A stretch of DNA of 24,787 nucleotides from Phoronis ovalis. Its lineage: Eukaryota; Phoronida; Phoronidae. The stretch is taken from assembly GCA_028565635.1 (NCBI GenBank), contig JAOXYB010063056.1, forward strand, positions 1-24,787. Reading direction: 5' to 3'. Below the pieces are notes generated by a model that saw only the letters and a list, made by a program, of their open reading frames with translations, made no database searches and had not been told where the DNA came from. The first letter of the stretch is position 1, and each line of letters starts with the position of its first letter. Shown here piece by piece: positions 19,323 through 24,787 of the stretch. The position numbers were made by a program, and so were the translations under genes.

Positions 19323-20770
19323 TTAGCTTTATTTATTTGTCGTCATGCTTTCAGCGAAATCCACGTGTGTAATAAGGACAAGCCGGCCAGGTCAGATATT
19401 ATTATTATGATTCTGTGAACGCGATTCTGAAAATAGCGATTCAGTAATAAATGACAGAGATAAGTTCAAATTCATATTTTTAATTAATAACAAGTACTGT
19501 TTTACATTTTCCAGTTTCAAAGTGTAAATACAACCCCAACCAATTATATATTTTAACTATTTCTTATATATTTTTGTAAAGTTACAGTATGTACAATTTT
19601 CAGAATATAACAAATAAATAGTACAGATAATTTCTAATTTCACCTACGGCGTCTGGAACAAGACATATTAAAGTACTTTGGTTCAGTACATAAAATCTAT
19701 CTATAATTGGTAGTAAAACAAATTTCTACAAGCAATTATCATGTCTTGTGTGATATCTTCAGTTCTGACAAATTAGTATATTATTCACAAAATGGTTTTC
19801 ATTATGCATTCAATTTCCTGTTTCCGTCTTATAAATTATGTAGAATTCAAATAAAACACAGCATATAAAATAGTCATGTATCATAATCAATTATATGAAA
19901 ATGAAGTACAACCTAGTAATGCTGGCATTCTAAAATTTTTGATCACAGACAATGATTCATTATTAATACTTCTGCTTTATATTATAACAAAAACAATTCA
20001 CTTACTTGAGTTAGTATATTTCTATAGTTTGCTTGGATTTTAATTACATGACTTTATTTTTATATGATAAAAAATAGCGGATTAATAACAAGGAAAAAAG
20101 TGTAAACAAGAGTGGAAACAAAATAAAGAGTTTAATTAGGATGATTTTTATCTTAAACGAAGTTCATAAAATTTTCATAAAGATTTTGTTTACAATTACA
20201 GATCCAAATTTTTTCCATAAAACAAGGTGAAACTTGTAACAAAAAAAGAATTTACAGTTTAAAGGTTTCAGTATTGCTCCCATGTATCTGTTATTGTTAC
20301 AAGAATTTTATTACAACATACATGACATTCTGGGATAAATGTTATTATTAGATAATAAGCATGGCATAGTGAGACAACATTCAAAATTCAGTTCAGGTTA
20401 AACAAATACAGTAGAGATAATAAGAAACAGATGCTATATTATCATGGTACAACATTTAAAATCCCTAGTTTTAATTAAAAAACTTAAATGCCATTTGTTA
20501 AAAAAAAAATTAAAAATTTCTTAGTCGGTGTTCTCAGTAGTTTTATATGCCAACTTTGTTTACTACAATGCATGTTCATATTCAAACCTGTTAAAGTTGA
20601 CTAGCAAATTTTGGTGTTAAAATATGGAAAAAAGGTAACATTTTTTAAACATAAAATTACCCTGGTTCCAAGATAGTATTAAACTCCATGGGAGTTATAT
20701 AACTTATTTGAAAGACATTGGCTTAAATAGTCCAATTCTCAACTATTGCAAAACATTGTGTTTACTTGCT
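19323..20770 (-). other. DEPDC7 3' UTR and intergenic sequence
   Basis: AT-rich, no coding signal on either strand. The DEPDC7 message must end here; TTTATT (AATAAA on the minus strand) occurs near 20052 among other places. Confidence 0.45.
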
Positions 20771-20970
20771 TCACACTAAATTGGGAAAATGCTTCATACA
20801 TAATACAGGATGATGTTTTTGAAATTGTTTAAATCGATTTTGTTTTTCCTTCAGAGTGAACTTTGTGTTGTCCAGTATATTGTTCATGAGTTCAACAAGT
20901 GCACTCTCTGTACAGTCAATTTGTTGCTGTTGAAATTCTGATTTGCTAATTTGTTGACAATACACTGCAG
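20771..20970 (-). CDS. DEPDC7: DEPDC7 last exon
   Basis: Acceptor ttttttttcag. Reads AVYCQQISKSEFQQQQIDC, then ALVELMNNILDNTKFTLKEK and FQKHHPVLCMKHFPNLV with TGA at 20773-20771. This is the family's closing segment. Confidence 0.92.
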
Positions 20971-23900
20971 CTGAAAAAAAAGCATTAACATAAACAGCAC
21001 AATCAAAATGTTGATTTACCAATTTCTAGATTTATTATCATGGGTCAGGACAAACGGCAAAAAATAACTTGCATGTTTGCATACACATTTGCAATGTGAG
21101 ATGCCCATCATAACCCTGGGATCATGTCACATTGCAGCTCATATACATTGAAGTAGTACATGAAGCAAAGCACCAGAAACAATAAGTGGAATTCTAATCA
21201 GCATTTGACCTTCTTTTCCAGGTCAATCTAAAATCCCACTTAGCCTAAATACATACCTGGTTTCATGGGTGAAGAATGCCCCTCTTTCATGTTATCCAAT
21301 CTATGATCAACACCCCTTGCAATATCTTCAGGTACAGCAAACAAATCATCAACATTCTCTGCCATGAATATTACTAACTGTGATCTCTGCTGACCATTGA
21401 ATAACCTGTTGTTTATTATACTATGTGAAAGTTCAGCACATGCAACACATTCATTGCTCTCCTATAAAAGCATAAACTTAATAAACTTCTGTACAAGTAT
21501 TTATCTGGTTCTAGTAAAACTTGAAAAAGACTGAAAATTCAAAAGTGACCAATGGTGTGTCTTTATGACATGGAATGTTTTGTTCATGCCTTTTTAGCTT
21601 GGTTGCATTTCACTGCATGTTCAATGCATTAATTTACTGTTTCATGTTTAACATAATCTGTTTTTTTTAATGTTGTAAAAAACATCAGTTTTCATAAAAG
21701 TAACAACAGGTTTTATGCCAAGTTAATTCATGGAATTCACACGTAATCATTTAACTCACTTTTATAATTTTAGCAATATTTTGCAAGGAACTACATGTTT
21801 GCAACCCAAATTCATACTAACCTTTAAGCTGAGATTTGTGAAACCGTCTTGACAAACAGCTCTGATAAAACTTAACAACCTTTCTAATTCAGTTATTAAA
21901 TCAGTCGGCATAAGCACAAAACTGAGCTGAAACAGCTCTAATGCTTCTGTCCTTCGTTCCTGCATTAATAAGTTAAGAACAGACAAATGAACATCAATGA
22001 AATCATCTGATATCAAGGGTTTTGTTAATGCGCCATAATAAGAGACAATGGCCTGGAAGAGTTCTTTTTTGTAGCCCTTGTCTTGTTGAATAAACTTAGA
22101 TTGAAGTTTTCCCAGAAGAATGTCCCCTCTAGGCAAAGTTTCCATAGCATCAAGGGCTGTTCGAATCCATGGGTCAAGTTGCCATACTGGGCTAGAATAA
22201 ATCATAAAATAAATATCATTAGTTGATTACATAATACACTTACTAATCGTATTCATACGAGCTACAAGTTCATGTGCAAATATCCCAGTTTAAAACAAAC
22301 AATTGTGAAACTTTCAATGGTGAACAAATGGTGCTTTATCAATCTTCAACAATGTGTAAGATATTGTGATATAGTGTCAGTTGTAGCAGGCAATACAAGC
22401 TGATTGTATATCAGAACAGAATTCAAACATTTTGAAGCCTACATATCTTATTTTAAATATTGACAATTAATTCAAAGTTTTCACTGTTTAATAATACAGT
22501 GAATGTATTCCTGACGGTTCTTTAAGTTTATAACATAGGTTTTTCAACAGTACAATAGTTGCAATAAGTTGAATATTAGGCAGATTTTGAGACTTAAAGA
22601 TCTTACCTCCCATTTCTTGATGGTGAGAATGGCTCATATGCACTAAAGGAATTGTGTATAACTATATTTTGTACGTCACATTTCTTGTCACTTGTCTCCA
22701 TTTGACTTATTATGCCATCAAGTATAGGGATGTCAACCAGTGTCAACAATTTAGATAAAGCAGCTTCTTTTAGTATTGCACTTGAGTCTACAGAGTTAAT
22801 AAAAGGAAAACAATAACAATCCCTAAGGAAAAGCAACAAAAGTTCCAAGAAAATGTTTCATTAAAGAATTTTATTTACTGAATTTTACTGTGTTTAGACT
22901 GGTTCACTTGACCAATTGTTTATGATAATGAATTTCTAGAAATTGCCTTTATATTGTTTCTCACAAATTCACTCCAAAACAAAAAAAACTACAGCAATGA
23001 ATACAAAAAGTTCTTTTAACATCCCTGATACATAAAAACTCTGTATTTCCAATCAAGAACATAAATTATTACAAAAACGATAACAACAAAATCCACTTAC
23101 AACTTGACTGCAGAAGGTGTACATTACTATCAGTTTTGCATACATCAGGCAATGAAGCTCTTTTTATGAATGCCTTTGAAGGAGTAAAAGTTTTCAGGAA
23201 ATCAGTACTTTTTCTCCTGTAATAAATAACATTAATTATTACATAAATTTCTCATCTTAAACAGACCAATTTTTAGCTGGTCAAAAATGGTCAATAAATA
23301 AATGTTCTTTGGCAGTAGATATGCCAGAGCATACACGCTGTCTAATAACACATCTAACATCAAGTTTGGCTTGGAAATTACCTGTACATAGAAGACAGGT
23401 TCAAAATCTCTTGTAAAATCTCCCTTTTTGGTGTCATGGCAACTGGATTACTAATTACACCATCACCATCAATCAGATCTGGTTCTAGAGCTGGGTTGAT
23501 TCTACAAAAACAGAATAAAGAATAATAAATCTGGATGCAAAAGTAACACAGATGTAATGTTCAATGGCATATGTACTGCCAAAGAACATTTATTTATTTC
23601 AAACAAAATTCAGTGGCTGATCAAATTTTTTGAGTAAGTTGCATGATTGTACCTACAGCCAAAAAATTACAAATGTTGAGAAAAGTTTATTCAGTAATAA
23701 ATTATTGACCAGCTAAAAAAATGTCTATGGAAGCAGTGTCAGCAGACAACATCTGTTCATTTCAGAGGCTGGCATTACCCATTAACCAAGGTCTAGCTAT
23801 TTAGGGTAGTATATAGTAGTGGTTTTTATCTTGCATTGTGCACTATAAGCCTTTTATCTGTCATTTATTTATGGCTGTTTTGTAAATACACACTTGTTTC

Positions 23901-24413
23901 ATCCACTGGGTGTCGTCACACTCGACCTACTGTGATAGGTTCAATAGAACCTCTAGTAGTAAACTACTTGAAGGGTAACACTGAGATATATACAGAAAGT
24001 TTCCTACTGAATGAACTTCTATACAGCACTTAACCTTATATTGATAGTCACAATCATAGACATTGTACTTCTGATAACTTTTTCACACATCAAAGGCTTA
24101 ACATTCTTTACAATGTGCTAAGTAGGTGTAAAGAATTAATTTTAAGGTTTTAATGGGTCCTTTATTGTTTGGCTTATGTAGCCATTGTGTTTTATAGCAT
24201 AAAGTTTTCTGAAACTTACTTGAATTTGTCTCCAGTGTCTACTAGTACTAAATCAATTCCTGGACTGTCTTCAGCAGGTACTGCTCTATTGTGACCATGA
24301 ACATTTAAGAATCTAAAAAATTTGGTGTGACTGTCTTCAAATTTAATATTTTTATCATCTTTTTCTCTTGTTGCTGGTTCAAAAACATGGCTATCCATAA
24401 GCAGTTGGCAAAG
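20771..24413 (-). CDS. DEPDC7: DEPDC7-type DEP domain protein, C-terminal seven exons
   Basis: Exons in transcript order: 24413-24220, 23501-23382, 23216-23101, 22787-22607, 22191-21822, 21461-21257, 20970-20771; phases agree throughout, about 461 residues. LCQLLMD...FEDSHTKFFRFLN is the end of a DEP domain. KLLTLVDIPILDGII, then WQLDPWIRTALDAMETLP, and the tail AAVYCQQISKSEF ... KFTLKEKQNRFKQFQKHHP match DEPDC7 along its length (human protein about 511 aa). The N-terminal DEP exons lie beyond the right edge. The vertebrate protein has been linked to CARMA-dependent NF-kB signalling; its mollusc role is unknown. DEPDC1 is less likely because the YCQ...HHP tail is DEPDC7-specific. Confidence 0.88.
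21257..21461 (-). CDS. DEPDC7: DEPDC7 exon 6 of 7 visible
   Basis: ESNECVACAELSHSIINN, then RSQLVIFMAENVDDLFAVPE and DHRLDNMKEG. The L-V-I-F-M-x-x-N-x-x-D-x-F-x-x-P core aligns with vertebrate DEPDC7. Phase 0 in, phase 1 out, donor gtatgt. Confidence 0.9.
21822..22191 (-). CDS. DEPDC7: DEPDC7 exon 5 of 7 visible (helical core)
   Basis: Largest visible exon, 123 full codons: WQLDPWIRTALDAMETLPRG, KELFQAIVSYYGALTKPLIS, FIDVHLSVLNLLMQERRTEA, LITELERLLSFIRAV. Strongly helical pattern. Donor gttagt is slightly unusual but keeps phase 0 with the next exon. Confidence 0.92.
22607..22787 (-). CDS. DEPDC7: DEPDC7 exon 4 of 7 visible
   Basis: Starts after ctctgtag: SSAILKEAALSKLLTLVDIP, ILDGIISQMETSDKK, then SFSAYEPFSPSRNGR. 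An upstream alternative acceptor (ccttag) would run into a stop in frame, so 22787 is preferred. Confidence 0.9.
23101..23216 (-). CDS. DEPDC7: DEPDC7 exon 3 of 7 visible (linker)
   Basis: RKSTDFLKTFTPSKAFIKRA then SLPDVCKTDSNVHLLQSS, a basic/Ser-rich linker with no family motif. Recognised by acceptor attacag, donor gtaagt and phase fit (2 in, 1 out). Confidence 0.75.
23270..23719. repeat. Inverted repeat flanking a DEPDC7 exon
   Basis: Core arms 23293-23326 and 23565-23598 are inverted copies matching at 33 of 34 bases (they contain ATGTTCTTTGGCAGTA). Outer arms TTTTTAGCTGGTCAA (23270-23284) and TTGACCAGCTAAAAA (23705-23719) match at all 15. The right arm carries about 100 bp of extra sequence between core and outer part. 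Exon 23382-23501 lies in the 238-bp loop. Confidence 0.8.
23382..23501 (-). CDS. DEPDC7: DEPDC7 exon 2 of 7 visible
   Basis: INPALEPDLIDGDGVISNP then KREILQEILNLSSMYR; acceptor ttttgtag, donor gtaatt. It is 120 bases, so skipping it would keep the frame. Flanked by inverted repeats. Confidence 0.82.
24220..24413 (-). CDS. DEPDC7: DEPDC7 exon 1 of 7 visible (end of DEP domain)
   Basis: Acceptor tatttttaag, then LCQLLMDSHVFEPATREKD and FEDSHTKFFRFLN, the last helix and strands of a DEP domain. The Met at 24398 is internal: LCQLL before it aligns with the family. Donor gtaagt. Confidence 0.85.
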
Positions 24414-24787
24414 CTTAAAAATAGTAACAAAACAACAATTAATTTTTTTCCTAAGATTTCAAGTTATAATTACATTATGATTCTAAAAATGTGTATTACT
24501 ATTTATTACCAAGTTAATATCCTTAGTGTAGAAGAAGCAGAGTTTTTGTACAATAATATATAATGTCACACAAGTAGAAAAAGTTGAGGGTACAAATATA
24601 CTTGTTCCTTAAAAAAAATGAGTAACATAAATATTTTTAAAACATTCAATAGATGTAACACCTTACTGATTATAACTACTCTATATCCCAACAAGGATAT
24701 ATTTTATATATACTAGCCTGAGTGTAAGACCATCAATCCCATTACGTATACTCTTGTATGAAGTAACATTTGTCAAAAAAATAATTA
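24414..24787 (-). other. DEPDC7 intron running off the right edge
   Basis: No coding homology. The exons for the first part of the DEP domain are not in the window. Confidence 0.5.

Noticed and set aside
22788-22848. Upstream acceptor (ccttag) for DEPDC7 exon 4
   Set aside because: With the required phase it meets a stop before the conserved segment.
24216-24398. Met at 24398 as a possible DEPDC7 start
   Set aside because: Residues LCQLL before it continue the DEP domain homology and a splice acceptor precedes them, so the Met is internal.
1-24787. tRNA, rRNA, CRISPR or defence-type systems
   Set aside because: No tRNA B-box with a paired cloverleaf, no spaced short repeats and no bacterial gene organisation were seen.

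Overview
This is an AT-rich, intron-rich animal nuclear sequence. Short to medium GT-AG introns, degenerate LINE retrotransposons and the gene families present suggest a lophotrochozoan, most likely a bivalve-like mollusc. That taxonomic call is inference. I see no prokaryotic or organellar genes, no tRNA or rRNA and no CRISPR array. Three protein genes can be reconstructed exon by exon with consistent splice phases. The window also holds one nested LINE and several smaller repeats.

Region 1 (1-4110) is the decayed body of an APE-endonuclease LINE on the + strand: endonuclease, linker, reverse transcriptase, C-terminal CxxC/H/C region and 3' tail. A second, 5'-truncated LINE (about 1624-2193) is inserted in it. 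This composite probably lies in an intron of the next gene.

Region 2 (4651-11763, +) holds the last 13 exons of a NELL (NELL1/NELL2-type) gene. They encode about 497 residues in the family order VWC, EGF, cbEGF, cbEGF, EGF, cbEGF, cbEGF, VWC, VWC and a C-terminal half-VWC. The N-terminal laminin-G/thrombospondin-N part and the first VWC lie upstream of the window. Its introns carry a diverged roughly 380-bp repeat cluster (5837-6600) and a possible foldback element (8119-8526).

Region 3 (11764-15032) is a 3.3-kb convergent intergenic gap with 3' UTR sequence but no gene I can support.

Region 4 (15053-17731, -, with a likely 5' UTR exon at about 19179-19265) is a complete CIMAP1/ODF3-type sperm-tail PG-rich repeat gene of about 252 aa. 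It has two alternative terminal coding exons of identical length and phase, plus a broken partial third copy.

Region 5 (20771-24413, -) holds the last seven exons of a DEPDC7-type gene, about 461 residues from the end of the DEP domain to the stop. One of its exons lies between the arms of a nearly perfect inverted repeat.

The three genes have no obvious shared pathway: a secreted guidance/growth-factor-like glycoprotein, a ciliary microtubule protein and an intracellular signalling adaptor. Their human relatives all map to chromosome arm 11p, which may reflect old linkage. The most notable observations are the conserved duplicated last exon of the CIMAP gene and the inverted-repeat-flanked exon of the DEPDC7 gene.
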